From: Sphingobacterium sp. UGAL515B_05
GTDB taxonomy: Bacteria; Bacteroidota; Bacteroidia; Sphingobacteriales; Sphingobacteriaceae
Direction of reading: 5' to 3'
Assembly (NCBI RefSeq): GCF_033097525.1
Contig: NZ_CP109907.1
Location: 2,976,001-3,040,000 of the forward strand
DNA length: 64,000 bases
The translations under genes and the position numbers were made by a program. The first letter of the stretch is position 1; the number at the start of each line of letters is the position of its first letter. The notes beneath the pieces were generated by a model. The model was not told the DNA's origin, searched no databases, and saw only the letters and a list, made by a program, of their open reading frames with translations. Positions 37,760 to 46,876 of this stretch are shown here, piece by piece.

Positions 37760-37855
37760 CTAGTCTTCATCGGTGATGATATCATCACCATCTAATTCGA
37801 AACCTTCACCAAGGAAGGTATTCTCTAGTTCGAACAAATCTGAATCTTTAATCAT
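37760..37855 (-). CDS. 31-residue acidic small protein
   Basis: An open frame of 31 codons on the minus strand, starting at the ATG at 37855. The product starts MIKDSDLFELENTF and ends in DGDDIITDED; it has 13 Asp/Glu and one Lys, no Cys and no signal peptide. It follows the DUF3857 gene after about 85 bases, and a TAnnTTTG box (37876-37883, minus strand) stands just ahead, with a terminator behind. A short frame with this context and strong compositional bias may be real, but there is no family that I recognise, and no Shine-Dalgarno. Possible roles: small regulatory protein or peptide precursor; undecided. Confidence 0.5.
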   Translation of the reverse strand: MIKDSDLFELENTFLGEGFELDGDDIITDED

Positions 37856-37875
37856 TTTACTATTTTTTTGATATT

Positions 37876-37909
37876 CAAAGTTATCACCCTTATTTAAGCT
37901 AATTATCAA
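37876..37909 (-). promoter_or_regulatory. Possible promoter of the 31-residue gene
   Basis: On the minus strand TTG (37909-37907), 23 bases, then TAACTTTG (37883-37876), near the Bacteroidota consensus (spacer usually 19-21). It lies 20 bases ahead of the small frame. Confidence 0.35.
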
Positions 37910-37940
37910 TATAAAATGAAGTTTGTGTTAAGGGTTGTTA

Positions 37941-39911
37941 TTATATTTTTTTGAGTACAATATCTAATTTTTCCGCCTGGATGATTCTGCTGAAAAACTC
38001 CTTTAAATCAAAATATTCTTCGGGCATAAACAACGGTTTGTTTAATTGTGTTGCAGACTCGATTACGAGAACATCAGGTGCCGTATTATTGATTTTAAAA
38101 ATATATCGTGCGGCGCGCTCAGGAAGGGCCATACTGATGTTTTTTAGCCTATCTGTTGTTGGGTAAGTGTAACCTTTTGGCAGTTTTATTTCAATGTAGC
38201 TTTCTTCTTGAACTAGTGAACCAAAGTCGATGGGATAATTCCGCTCTGTTAGATTGAAAGGGTTTTTAGACATCTTGGTATCAATATAAGGATTAAATAG
38301 AAGCTGACCATTTTGCAAGGTTGCAAAATTTTTAATTTCAATTTCAAACTCCTCTGTTAATGGTTTATCGAGTGATTCCCTATTGGATACTTTAAAACTG
38401 TTGATTTTAATGCGGTTGTTTTCTTCATCTATTTTTTCATAGAATTCTTCTTCTGAATTACTTCCTTGAAGGCGTTCACGCATTTTAGAAGCACCATAAC
38501 CATTACGTGAAGTAATCCATTTTCCTTTTAATTCGCCATTTTCGGATAGTTCGCCATAGAAGAAGTTACTGTAAGTAGATGAAAGAATCGCATCGAGTTT
38601 CACCCAGTTGGATTCGCCTTCCAGCGGAATTGATCTTCCTTGATAGTTGACACATTTCATCGGGATGTTTCCAAACATCTCATAAGGGGAGGTGGCATCC
38701 AGCAGGTAGTAGTTTTCTCCTATTTTTACCTGTGCGATCACATGGTTGAACTCCGATATTGCCGGTGCATACAGTCCGGCATACCCATTGTCGCGTGTCG
38801 ATAAAATAACAGGGATAGCATCTAGTTTCGCATAGCGTAAGGCATTGACGAGCCCGAGGTTGATATCCGCGCTATTCCCTGTTCTTTTTTCGATGGCTTC
38901 TTTAATGTTTTTTGCATAGATTGAATGGCGATTATTCCATTTTATTTGTTTCTGAAAATAAGTATACAGGCGTACCGCTTTTTCTAGATCATCTTTTGAG
39001 TCCTGCAAGACGGGATCAATGAAATCTTTCAATGCACTTTTTCTTTTCACTTGTCCACCAAAGCTTTCATCTTGTACAAGTTTATCTCTAACATTTTCCC
39101 AGGTGAGTGAGAAGTCTTTTGTAGGTCCCATAGGAACACTATATCGACCGAGTTCAAAGAAGATGATTGATCTGAAATTTTTGGAAGAAGTCATGTAATC
39201 TTCAGTATGGAAAGCGGGGATATTTTCCATCGTATAGACTGTTTTATTACCTAATATTTCGCCAACTTCGGAAAATAAGCCTGTGTTGTAATTTTCCACT
39301 TTTCGGTCGCTTACTCCGAAAGCGCCTTTTAAATTGGCTTTATAATGGCAGATTTCGGGAATACGCGTAACATATTGACTATAGAGTTTCGGAAGATCCT
39401 CCTGGAATTCCCAGGCATTTAGGTTAAAGATAAATGGAGATTCTGTGCGGTAGCGGTATTCAATAATTGTACCTTCCTGGACCTGCGGAATGGCCGCTTT
39501 CGTTACCGCATAGTTTTCAGAGGAATTTTCGTTAAAAATATTCGCTTTGGTCATCTCCGTTTCTACAACCTTTTCACCAACGAGATGATAGGATGCTCCT
39601 TTGATCTCCATTAGGACTTCGCGCTCATTTCCGCTTTTATATAATGGAATGCTGAAATTTGCATAACTATAAGCTTCCTTGTTCAAGATTTTAATGCGCA
39701 CATGTTTAAAAAACTCAACTACAAGACCTTTATTCTTATTGTAACTGACTTCGGCTGAGCCATATTCACGTAAGACAAAGGCATTCGCCGCCGTGTCTAT
39801 TTTGTCAACAGTAATGGCAAAATCTTCCTTTTTAATTTTACCGAATGAAAAATCTTGTGCTTGTAGGTATAAACCACTAAGCAGGAGGAGACCAGTGAAA
39901 AAACTTTTCAT
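37941..39911 (-). CDS. DUF3857 / transglutaminase-like exported protein
   Basis: A 656-residue protein with a signal peptide (MKSFFTGLLLLSGLYLQAQ). A DUF3857 domain covers about residues 50-210 (VVEFFKHVRIKILNKEAY), and a transglutaminase-like core is at about 280-400 with the segment RTGNSADINLGLVNALRYAKLDAIPV. Where catalytic transglutaminases have Cys (G-x-C), this has GNSAD, so it is probably not an active thiol enzyme. The last part, about 420-650, is a beta-rich domain. Role unknown; such proteins are common secreted or periplasmic Bacteroidota proteins. Transcribed alone from the minus strand; the 31-residue frame may be its 3' neighbour. Confidence 0.85.
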   Translation of the reverse strand: MKSFFTGLLLLSGLYLQAQDFSFGKIKKEDFAITVDKIDTAANAFVLREYGSAEVSYNKNKGLVVEFFKHVRIKILNKEAYSYANFSIPLYKSGNEREVLMEIKGASYHLVGEKVVETEMTKANIFNENSSENYAVTKAAIPQVQEGTIIEYRYRTESPFIFNLNAWEFQEDLPKLYSQYVTRIPEICHYKANLKGAFGVSDRKVENYNTGLFSEVGEILGNKTVYTMENIPAFHTEDYMTSSKNFRSIIFFELGRYSVPMGPTKDFSLTWENVRDKLVQDESFGGQVKRKSALKDFIDPVLQDSKDDLEKAVRLYTYFQKQIKWNNRHSIYAKNIKEAIEKRTGNSADINLGLVNALRYAKLDAIPVILSTRDNGYAGLYAPAISEFNHVIAQVKIGENYYLLDATSPYEMFGNIPMKCVNYQGRSIPLEGESNWVKLDAILSSTYSNFFYGELSENGELKGKWITSRNGYGASKMRERLQGSNSEEEFYEKIDEENNRIKINSFKVSNRESLDKPLTEEFEIEIKNFATLQNGQLLFNPYIDTKMSKNPFNLTERNYPIDFGSLVQEESYIEIKLPKGYTYPTTDRLKNISMALPERAARYIFKINNTAPDVLVIESATQLNKPLFMPEEYFDLKEFFSRIIQAEKLDIVLKKI

Positions 39912-40085
39912 AAAAATGACTGTATGGTTAATAATTATAACGCTAAAATATGAAATAATTTTAAATCAAAATCATTTGGCAATTAAATTGATATGAAGAA
40001 TTTATGTAATTGTTTTCTTGTTTGAACAATGCAATTAATTTGTGCGGCCTAGGGATATACCCGGTATTGTGTGCTTATGAGGCAC

Positions 40086-41357
40086 TTAAAGGGTAAATTC
40101 GAAGGTTAATGTGACATAGCGGTAGTCTTCTCCTTTCCATTTTGGACCTGAAAGAAGGATTTCTCTGGCTTTCGAATCGAGATAATCATTTGCACTTTGG
40201 AGAATACTGATATTGGTTGGCAATCCATCTTTATCGATATAAAAGCTTAAGCGTACGGTACCTTCATAACGGCTTTTGGAAGTTTTTTTCTTGATGTAAT
40301 TGTTGAATGATCGCCAGCCCCAGATCGGTTCGGCACTTTTTGTCTTGCGTGAGGACATCGTTGTGACGACGACTTCTTCAAGAAATGAGCTGGAAGGTTG
40401 CAGTTTGATTGTCGTATTTTTGTTGCGACGCATATTCAATGCAACCGAGTTGTACCCAAGAGCCATGATGTCGACGAGTGAATCCACTGTACTGGGTTGG
40501 ATGGTCGCTTGTCCCTGTGCGTCGGTATTCGTAGCAAACTTGCTATTGGGTTGAATGAGTGTCACTCCCGAAATAGGTAAGCCTGTCTCTTTGTCCCGAA
40601 TCGTAAGTTGTAGTGGTGTACCTTGCTGTTGTGGAATCGAAATACCTGGAGCTCTGCCTGCAAGTGTATTGTTTAAACTTGAGGTTCCCCGAATCATCAT
40701 CGTTTGGGAAGCATCTTTTTTCTTTGCCATTGGCGCATAACCGATAACAATTGTGCTGTCTGTAGGTCTTAATCCAAATACAGGGCGATCGTTATTGAGA
40801 CCTTCCTTCATTTCTTCCAGTGATTTTACACGTAAGGAGGGTTCACGCGACAAAACGGTTACCTCTTCCAGTGGATGCTGTTCCTGAAGTCGTGGTCTGT
40901 TATTATCTGCTAATTGTGGCAAATGTTCTCGCGATCCTATTTCTGAAGCGATATCATCTGATAGCGTCATAGAATCTGCTTCTGTAACTTTTGTTTTGGG
41001 CTTTTCCTGCGTAGTATTTACTTCAGCGGTACGTTTCGCTTCGGATGAATTTTTGTCCTGCTGACGGTAAAGAAGGAGACCAACCCCCAATACGATCACT
41101 GCTGCTGCGGCGATGCTAAGTCTCTTCCAATCAAAGACCTTTATTTTAGCGGAATTGTCTTTTTCAATACGTTGCGCAATTTGGTTGTTGATTGTTGTAA
41201 TTACGGTTTTATTCTGATCCATTTCAATACCCATAAGAATATCCGCCAACATGGGGTCACGTTGCGCCTCCCGTTCAAGCGCATACATCTCCGTAGGAGA
41301 TAGTTCGCCGTTGACGTATTTCTTTAAGTATGCTATGTCGTAATTACTGTTGCTCAT
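40086..41357 (-). CDS. Anti-sigma-like protein with plug-like and TonB C-terminal domains
   Basis: A 423-residue protein. The cytosolic N-terminus (about 1-75, LKKYVNGELSPTEMYALEREAQRDP) resembles anti-sigma anchor domains, then one TM (about 80-97, IAAAAVIVLGVGLLLY). The periplasmic part contains a carboxypeptidase-regulatory-like repeat (LTIRDKETGLPISGVTLIQPN) with FLEEVVVT, a SusC-like MIRGTSSLNNTLAGRAPGIS segment, and a TonB-like C-terminus (VRLSFYIDKDGLPTNISILQS). It overlaps the sigma factor gene by 14 bases, so it likely holds that factor and joins it to TonB-type signalling. The role of the internal plug-like pieces is inference. Confidence 0.75.
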   Translation of the reverse strand: MSNSNYDIAYLKKYVNGELSPTEMYALEREAQRDPMLADILMGIEMDQNKTVITTINNQIAQRIEKDNSAKIKVFDWKRLSIAAAAVIVLGVGLLLYRQQDKNSSEAKRTAEVNTTQEKPKTKVTEADSMTLSDDIASEIGSREHLPQLADNNRPRLQEQHPLEEVTVLSREPSLRVKSLEEMKEGLNNDRPVFGLRPTDSTIVIGYAPMAKKKDASQTMMIRGTSSLNNTLAGRAPGISIPQQQGTPLQLTIRDKETGLPISGVTLIQPNSKFATNTDAQGQATIQPSTVDSLVDIMALGYNSVALNMRRNKNTTIKLQPSSSFLEEVVVTTMSSRKTKSAEPIWGWRSFNNYIKKKTSKSRYEGTVRLSFYIDKDGLPTNISILQSANDYLDSKAREILLSGPKWKGEDYRYVTLTFEFTL

Positions 41358-41922
41358 TCCAAGCCTCCATGCAATTTTTTAAATTCCGTTTTCCATTCTG
41401 AATATAGCTTTTTACTTCGTTCAAGCTATAACCGGTAGATTCACTAATCTCTTTGTAACATTTTTCCTCCAAAAAGAAGAGTCTAACCGACTGTTGCTGT
41501 TTGTCTGGCAATTTTCCCAGACAGCCTTTCATGGCTGTTAGCTGTTCTTCTTTTTCATCATATTGTTCATACTGATGCATGTCTCCCGGAAATTTCACAA
41601 ATTCATCCAAAGAAATTTGCGTTTTGTTCTTTTGAGACCTCAAATACATCAGACAATGGTTCTTGCTTAATACATAAAGCCACCTTGGGAAGTCCTTGAT
41701 TTCTTGTTTGTTTACTTTGTGTATTAATTCTTCAAAGATATTCATGACAGCATCTTTGCTCAATTCGGAATCTTGGAGATACCGTAAGCAGACATAGTAT
41801 ACCATCTCCGTATGTCGTTGGTATAGATCACCCAATACCTGGAGCTCCTTAGACTCCTGGTAGTGCAGCAAGAGCTCGTGGTCTTGTGCTGTATCTATTT
41901 TTGACGACTTGAATGCGAACAT
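41344..41922 (-). CDS. Sigma-70 family RNA polymerase sigma factor
   Basis: A 192-residue ECF-like sigma factor. Region 2 (about 20-90) shows LGDLYQRHTEMVYYVCLRYLQD and FPRWLYVLSKNHCLMYLR; region 4 (about 125-185) has LGKLPDKQQQSVRLFFLEEKCYKEISESTGYSLNEVKSYIQNG in core form (LPDKQQQSVRLFFLEEKCYK and a helix-turn-helix). Overlap of 14 bases with the TonB-like/anti-sigma gene downstream suggests one operon. Divergent from the VWA gene with 81 bases between, so both directions may be controlled from this region. Confidence 0.9.
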   Translation of the reverse strand: MFAFKSSKIDTAQDHELLLHYQESKELQVLGDLYQRHTEMVYYVCLRYLQDSELSKDAVMNIFEELIHKVNKQEIKDFPRWLYVLSKNHCLMYLRSQKNKTQISLDEFVKFPGDMHQYEQYDEKEEQLTAMKGCLGKLPDKQQQSVRLFFLEEKCYKEISESTGYSLNEVKSYIQNGKRNLKNCMEAWNEQQ

Positions 41923-42003
41923 TTTATTGGTTAAAAATATTTTTTTTTTCTGGTTTATGGAAATTTAATATTTGAGGCATCCCTTGGCAAAAATGTAAAA
42001 GAT

Positions 42004-43866
42004 ATGAGATCAATACTTTTTGTAATCGGCTTGTTGCTATCTTTAGGCGGATATGCCAAGCAAGGATATGAGGTTAGGGGGAAGGTTGTCGACGCGAATA
42101 TAGGAGTTCCCCTTGTGGGAGTACAGGTGCGCAATATTGCCACCAAAGCGCTTGTGCAGACCGATGACAAGGGAAACTATCGTATTCAAGTCCTTGATGG
42201 TAAAAACATCTTGATTTTTAGTTATATCGGATATCTTGAGCAACGGGTAGCAGTCAACCATCGGTCAAAGGTTGATGTGGCGTTGGTGCAGCAAAATAAT
42301 GCGCTGGATGAGGTTGTGGTTACCGGATATGCGCACAAGGCGAAGCGTCAGACGGCATCGGTGATGAATGTTAATGCAGCTTTGTCTGGGCAAGTATCGG
42401 GTGTGTATATTAGAGGAACGGTGTATGTGCCTAATCAGAACCAAGAATCTTATCAAAAGTTGAAGGAAAATAGCTTTATCAATCCTCGTAAGGAGCCTTT
42501 ATCGACCTTCGCGGCCGACGTTGATGCTGCTTCCTATAGTAATGTGCGTCGATTTATCAATTCGGGAACACTGCCTGAAAAGGACGCGGTACGGGTTGAA
42601 GAGATGATCAATTACTTTCAGTATCAAGTGGCCGGACCTAAAAATGGTGAACCTGTAAATATCGTCACCGAATTGACGAAGGCACCCTGGAACACGACGC
42701 ATCAGCTCATGCGCGTCACGTTAAAGGCGAAAGATATTCCTACAGCGAATCTTAAAGCTTCCAATTTGGTGTTTTTGATCGATGTGTCGGGATCAATGAT
42801 GGGACCGGGGCGTCTACCTTTGGTGAAAGCTTCGCTGAAGATGTTGGTCGATCAGCTTCGTGCTGTGGACCATGTCGCCATTGTGACCTATGCTGGATCG
42901 GCAGGGGTAAAACTGGAGAGTACGCCCGGTGATGAAAAGATGAAAATAAAATCGGCTATTGAGGAGCTTGAAGCCGGTGGAAGTACTGCTGGTGCTGCAG
43001 GAATTAAGAAGGCCTATGAAATTGCGAAGCAACAATTTATCAAAGGAGGAAACAACCGGATCATTTTGGCCAGTGACGGCGATTTCAATGTTGGGGAGAG
43101 TAGTGACGAATCGATGGAAGAATTAATTTCCAAAGAAAGTAAATCGGGGGTTTTCCTCACAGTATTGGGGTATGGCATGGGAAATCTGAAGGACAGTAAG
43201 ATGGAAATCCTTGCAGACAAAGGGCATGGAAATTATGCCTATATAGACAATATTTCTGAGGCACGAAAAGCGATGGTAACCGAATTTGGAGGAACTTTGT
43301 TTACCGTTGCTAAAGATGTCAAGATTCAGGTCGAATTTAACCCAAGTTATGTGCAGGCCTACCGTTTAGTGGGATACGAAAACCGCTTGTTGGAGGCTGA
43401 GGATTTTAATAATGATCAAAGGATGGGTGGTGATATGGGGGTCGGACATGTGGTGACAGCCTTATATGAAATTGTACCTGTAGGTGTGGAGTCGGGGGTG
43501 ATCGGAACAGTAGATCCCTTAAAATATCAGCAGCAAGCGGATCAGGCAACTGGGCGGAGAAATGCTGAACTGGCAACAGTTAAATTTCGGTATAAGGAGC
43601 CTGAAGGGGAGAAAAGCAAGTTGCAGCAAAAGGTGGTCGGAACTACCGTTACGGAATTGAAGAGTGTGAGTGAAGATTTACAATTCGTAACAGCGGTAGC
43701 GGAACTAGGGTTATTACTTCGTGATTCTGATTTTAAGCAAAAGGCCAATTTTGATCAGCTCATAGCGCGAGCAAAAGCTTCTAAAGGCAAAGATGAGGAA
43801 GGTTATCGTGCTGAATTTATCCGTATTGCCGAAAATGCCCGGGATTTATCGAGATCGAAAGAATAA
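42004..43866 (+). CDS. Secreted VWA domain protein with carboxypeptidase-like and SusC-like N-terminal part
   Basis: A 620-residue exported protein. After the signal (SLGGYA) come a CarboxypepD_reg-like domain (about 20-100, YEVRGKVVDANIGVPLVGVQ) and a SusC-like stretch with DEVVVTGY and YIRGT. Then the YfbK-like von Willebrand part: N-terminal vWF_A (FAADVDAASYSNVRRFINSG, about 165), VWA with MIDAS DVSGS at 260-264, T and D metal-site residues further on, and a C-terminal DUF3520 domain (about 430-610). VWA domains bind proteins or mediate assembly. It is divergent from the sigma/anti-sigma pair and shares plug-like elements with the latter, so a joint function is plausible. Confidence 0.88.
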   Translation: MRSILFVIGLLLSLGGYAKQGYEVRGKVVDANIGVPLVGVQVRNIATKALVQTDDKGNYRIQVLDGKNILIFSYIGYLEQRVAVNHRSKVDVALVQQNNALDEVVVTGYAHKAKRQTASVMNVNAALSGQVSGVYIRGTVYVPNQNQESYQKLKENSFINPRKEPLSTFAADVDAASYSNVRRFINSGTLPEKDAVRVEEMINYFQYQVAGPKNGEPVNIVTELTKAPWNTTHQLMRVTLKAKDIPTANLKASNLVFLIDVSGSMMGPGRLPLVKASLKMLVDQLRAVDHVAIVTYAGSAGVKLESTPGDEKMKIKSAIEELEAGGSTAGAAGIKKAYEIAKQQFIKGGNNRIILASDGDFNVGESSDESMEELISKESKSGVFLTVLGYGMGNLKDSKMEILADKGHGNYAYIDNISEARKAMVTEFGGTLFTVAKDVKIQVEFNPSYVQAYRLVGYENRLLEAEDFNNDQRMGGDMGVGHVVTALYEIVPVGVESGVIGTVDPLKYQQQADQATGRRNAELATVKFRYKEPEGEKSKLQQKVVGTTVTELKSVSEDLQFVTAVAELGLLLRDSDFKQKANFDQLIARAKASKGKDEEGYRAEFIRIAENARDLSRSKE

Positions 43867-43891
43867 ATAAAAATGACCAAATAAGGGTTTT

Positions 43892-43920
43892 CAGTAGCAG
43901 CAATTGAAATGCTGCTGCTG
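43892..43920. terminator. Hairpin downstream of the VWA gene
   Basis: CAGTAGCAGCA pairs with TGCTGCTGCTG with one G-T pair and a 7-base loop, 25 bases after the stop. There is no T run, so it is only a possible terminator. The rest of this 276-base gap shows nothing else. Confidence 0.4.
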
Positions 43921-44142
43921 GAAATAGTTTAGTTTGTGAGACAATAGCCAAAAAAGTAAATAAAATCTATATTTTTAGATCATCAATAAAAGGAACGTAT
44001 TTTGCTTTAGCTGATCGAAGCTGCGCGATCTTTGGTAGGTTGGTACAGTCAGATGAGTCAGTCGCTGGGCTTGATTGATGCATGGTATATGTGGCCGACC
44101 CTGTAGGGAACGAAATAGGTGGAAATAAAAAATGATAGATAA

Positions 44143-44553
44143 ATGAAGAACTTTTTTTTGTGCTTTCTTTTGGCTATTGGTATTGCAATACCTTCGGTAG
44201 CCCAAAATGCGAGCTTGAATAAACAGCAGACCATGGCTTATATTAATAAGCTATATAAGGTTGCCTACCATTATAAGGATACAAAAATTGATACAGTAAC
44301 AGTTGATGGGAAGGTGTTGACAGTCTTTCTTTCCAGTGGCCAGCATTTTCGAAGTGATATTGGCAAATCAGATGTACTGGTCATTGCACGTGTAAAATCA
44401 GGTTATCAAATTCGATTTAAGTCCTCGCCTAGTACGGATGAAATTTTATGGGCAATCCAAACGGAAGAGGATGCCAAACGTCTGAAAAATGCGTTGGAGC
44501 ATCTGATTAAAATCGTAAAAACCGAAAAAAAGACAGATCCTTTTGGCAGTTAA
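44143..44553 (+). CDS. Secreted protein of unknown function
   Basis: A 136-residue protein with a signal peptide (MKNFFLCFLLAIGIAIPSVAQ, cut after Gln). The mature part has alternating strand-like pieces (DTVTVDGKVLTVFLSSGQHF, SGYQIRFKSS) and a C-terminal helix (TEEDAKRLKNALEHLIKIVK). This looks like a small periplasmic domain of about 110 residues. I do not recognise the family. It is flanked by non-coding gaps and reads alone; a hairpin (44591-44615) follows the stop. Confidence 0.65.
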   Translation: MKNFFLCFLLAIGIAIPSVAQNASLNKQQTMAYINKLYKVAYHYKDTKIDTVTVDGKVLTVFLSSGQHFRSDIGKSDVLVIARVKSGYQIRFKSSPSTDEILWAIQTEEDAKRLKNALEHLIKIVKTEKKTDPFGS

Positions 44554-45138
44554 GTCATATAGATGGACTGATCCGATGGGTAATAGAATGTTCGGCAAGG
44601 TATGAGCTTGCCGAACTGAATAGAGAAAGTAGTAGGGCTTGCACATGGATATGTGTTGAGGATTGCTGAGGGGGTAACCAAATGCCTACTAGATATAAAG
44701 ACGATTGGCTTCATGGCCGAAATTGATGTGGCTGTTGAAACCATCGATTGTAAAATCACATCGTTTACACTAATTTAAGGTGTTTACATAAATTCAGGGT
44801 TAATATGTTGTTATCTTATTGTAATTAAGTGTTTTGTGTACTTATTTCTGAATGGTCTTATTTCTCCTGTTGATGAATTTATTACCCTGGAGCACCTTTA
44901 TCTTCTTTCCAAGCTTATATTTCCGAGATAGCTGCTGTTGATGCTCCATTTGGTTCAGTGAGTGGCGATAAATTAGAGATATAGTCTCGCAAATCCATAC
45001 GTTGGTTTCAAGTAAAACAGTGTAAGAAGCACAAACTGCCTTTTGCCCAATCGAAAGTTTATTGGTATTCTACACAAAAAAAGCAGATTCGATGTCGGAT
45101 CTGCTTTGAGTGATATGTATTAAAAGTTGACTGCCACG
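44554..45138. other. Gap of 585 bases between two small genes
   Basis: Holds a hairpin (TTCGGCAAG/CTTGCCGAA at 44591-44615) and the terminator of the next gene at 45082-45105. On the minus strand an unstopped frame of about 70 codons without an early ATG runs from about 45060 to the TAA at 44842-44844 (for example MEHQQQLSRKYKLGKKIKVL), which could be the remnant of a lost gene. Nothing else supported. Confidence 0.4.
45082..45105 (-). terminator. Terminator of the 164-residue gene
   Basis: AGCAGAT/ATCTGCT stem with a 10-base loop, followed on the minus strand by a T run, 33 bases past the stop. Confidence 0.82.
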
Positions 45139-45633
45139 TTAACATAATAGTAAGGTAAATAGTGGGATCAGGGCAACCATAGAAACCATCATTGTAATAC
45201 GCTTTTGAAGGTATAAACTTATAGACAAGATCAATTCGCTATGCTCAAAGCTTTCTATTTTCCCGCCATTATTGAGCGAAGAAGGTGTGATTTCGACAAC
45301 CTCCCCTTGCTCGTTCTCAATTTGCCAGGAGGTCATCCACATATTTTTCGACCTCCATGTATATTTTTTATCGATTAGGCTAATAGTGGCCTGACTTGTC
45401 CATGTATCATATTCGATATCGCCAATCAGTTCATTGTTTTGATTTCGAATCTCCGTGTATGGATTGAAAAAACCCTTATTTATGAAACGAAACTGATCGT
45501 TGTGGATAGAAACATGAGCGTCCAGATTCCAATCGATAGATTCTAAATTTCCTATAACTGCTTCATTGCGGTAGAGGGTTGATTTAGTTCCGAACAAATT
45601 ATTCTTCCAGTTGTAAATTGATTTCTTTTCCAT
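45139..45633 (-). CDS. Protein of unknown function, C-terminal membrane segment
   Basis: A 164-residue protein rich in short beta strands (YRNEAVIGNLESIDWNL, NNELIGDIEYDTWTSQATIS, YTWRSKNMWMTSWQIENEQGE), ending in a hydrophobic segment (about 143-163, ITMMVSMVALIPLFTLLLC). The pattern resembles small LURP-one/tubby-like barrels that may bind membranes, but this is a weak impression. No signal peptide. Monocistronic with a strong terminator; about 180 bases separate it from the divergent desaturase gene. Confidence 0.6.
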   Translation of the reverse strand: MEKKSIYNWKNNLFGTKSTLYRNEAVIGNLESIDWNLDAHVSIHNDQFRFINKGFFNPYTEIRNQNNELIGDIEYDTWTSQATISLIDKKYTWRSKNMWMTSWQIENEQGEVVEITPSSLNNGGKIESFEHSELILSISLYLQKRITMMVSMVALIPLFTLLLC

Positions 45634-45811
45634 GCCTGTTTATGTTTATACGTTTATTTTAATTCATTAGTATCAGGCCCGCTCGTTTTGTTACAGCCTT
45701 TGGAAATATTTTTTAGAGCCTATTATAGCTTTTTGTAGGTGGGGGTATTCTACCTAACATGTTAGATGTCTGCGAAAAATTCCTTATTTTTACCGATAAA
45801 ATCACATCGAA

Positions 45812-46867
45812 TTGACACATCAGGAAAAGTCAAGCCAGATTAGGAGGGAAATAAATCTTTCCTATCAGCAGCTGAAAGGAATGTACCCCATCTTAAAAAG
45901 TCAGAACAGTATCGGAATGGCCATATTTGCACTAGCGATTCTGGGCATTGTTGTTGTATCGATAGCTTGGTCTCGCGCTCTTGTTCCGGCTTGGCTTATG
46001 ATTGTCAGTAATGCCTTTTTTATGGGCGTTTTACACGAAATCGAACATGATCTGATTCATTGGCTTTATTTTAAAAGACAAAAAGTTATTCATCATTTTA
46101 TGCTTTTTAGTGTATGGATATTACGCCCACTGACTGTTAATCCCTGGATACGCAGGACCTTGCACCATCATCATCATAAATTTTCGGGTACATTACATGA
46201 TGTTGAGGAACGCAGTGTGACGAATGGCGAACAGTGGTCTATCAAACGTTTGGTAACAACGGCCGATGTTGTATTGGGCGGGCTCTTTCGGCTGCATCGT
46301 ATGTTTAATGATATGGACAAAGAGGTGAAAAATGGGAATCTAAAATTGGAGACTTCTTCAAAACTTAAACGGATTATGTTTTTAAGCATTGTTCCAGTAA
46401 CAATTTTTGCACATGTGATCTTATATTTCTTCTTTGCAGACTTATTATTTGATTGGTTAAGAATGGTTTTTGGGGTGGAGTTGAGTTTTCCACACTATGT
46501 GGATAACATGTTGATAAGTCTGCATTGGATCATTTATGTTATTCTACTGCCCAACTTATTGCGCCAATTTTGTTTGCATTTCATCACGTCAAACATGCAC
46601 TATTTTGGTGATGTGGAAGCTGGAAATGTGATTGAACAAACGCAGGTATTGACTGTTTGGTGGACTTTTCCAATGCAATTGTTTTGTTTCTTTTTTGGAT
46701 GGACCCATAGCATTCATCATTTTGTTGTGAATGAGACTTTTTACGTCCGACATATTGGGCGTAAGAAGGCGCAAGAAATCTTACGTAAGTATGGCGTGCG
46801 TTTTAATGATTTGGGAACGTTTAGAAGAGCAAACCGCTTTCGTGCGCTTCCCAACAAAGAAGTTTAG
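45812..46867 (+). CDS. Membrane fatty acid desaturase-like enzyme
   Basis: A 351-residue integral membrane di-iron enzyme. The three His boxes are present: HEIEHD (about 74-79), the HHHHH cluster before KFSGT (about 119-123), and HSIHHF near the C-terminus. Hydrophobic segments flank them (about 30-65, 190-215, 235-255). The substrate may be a membrane acyl chain or a related lipid. The start is assigned to TTG at 45812; the first in-frame ATG (45881) would drop 23 residues but keep all boxes. The convergent XRE gene stops 10 bases later. Confidence 0.85.
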   Translation: MTHQEKSSQIRREINLSYQQLKGMYPILKSQNSIGMAIFALAILGIVVVSIAWSRALVPAWLMIVSNAFFMGVLHEIEHDLIHWLYFKRQKVIHHFMLFSVWILRPLTVNPWIRRTLHHHHHKFSGTLHDVEERSVTNGEQWSIKRLVTTADVVLGGLFRLHRMFNDMDKEVKNGNLKLETSSKLKRIMFLSIVPVTIFAHVILYFFFADLLFDWLRMVFGVELSFPHYVDNMLISLHWIIYVILLPNLLRQFCLHFITSNMHYFGDVEAGNVIEQTQVLTVWWTFPMQLFCFFFGWTHSIHHFVVNETFYVRHIGRKKAQEILRKYGVRFNDLGTFRRANRFRALPNKEV

Positions 46868-46876
46868 GACTTTGGT

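Noticed and set aside
44550..44759. A 69-codon minus-strand frame in the gap after 44553
   Set aside because: It starts in a gap with no signal, overlaps a hairpin and shows no domain or family pattern.
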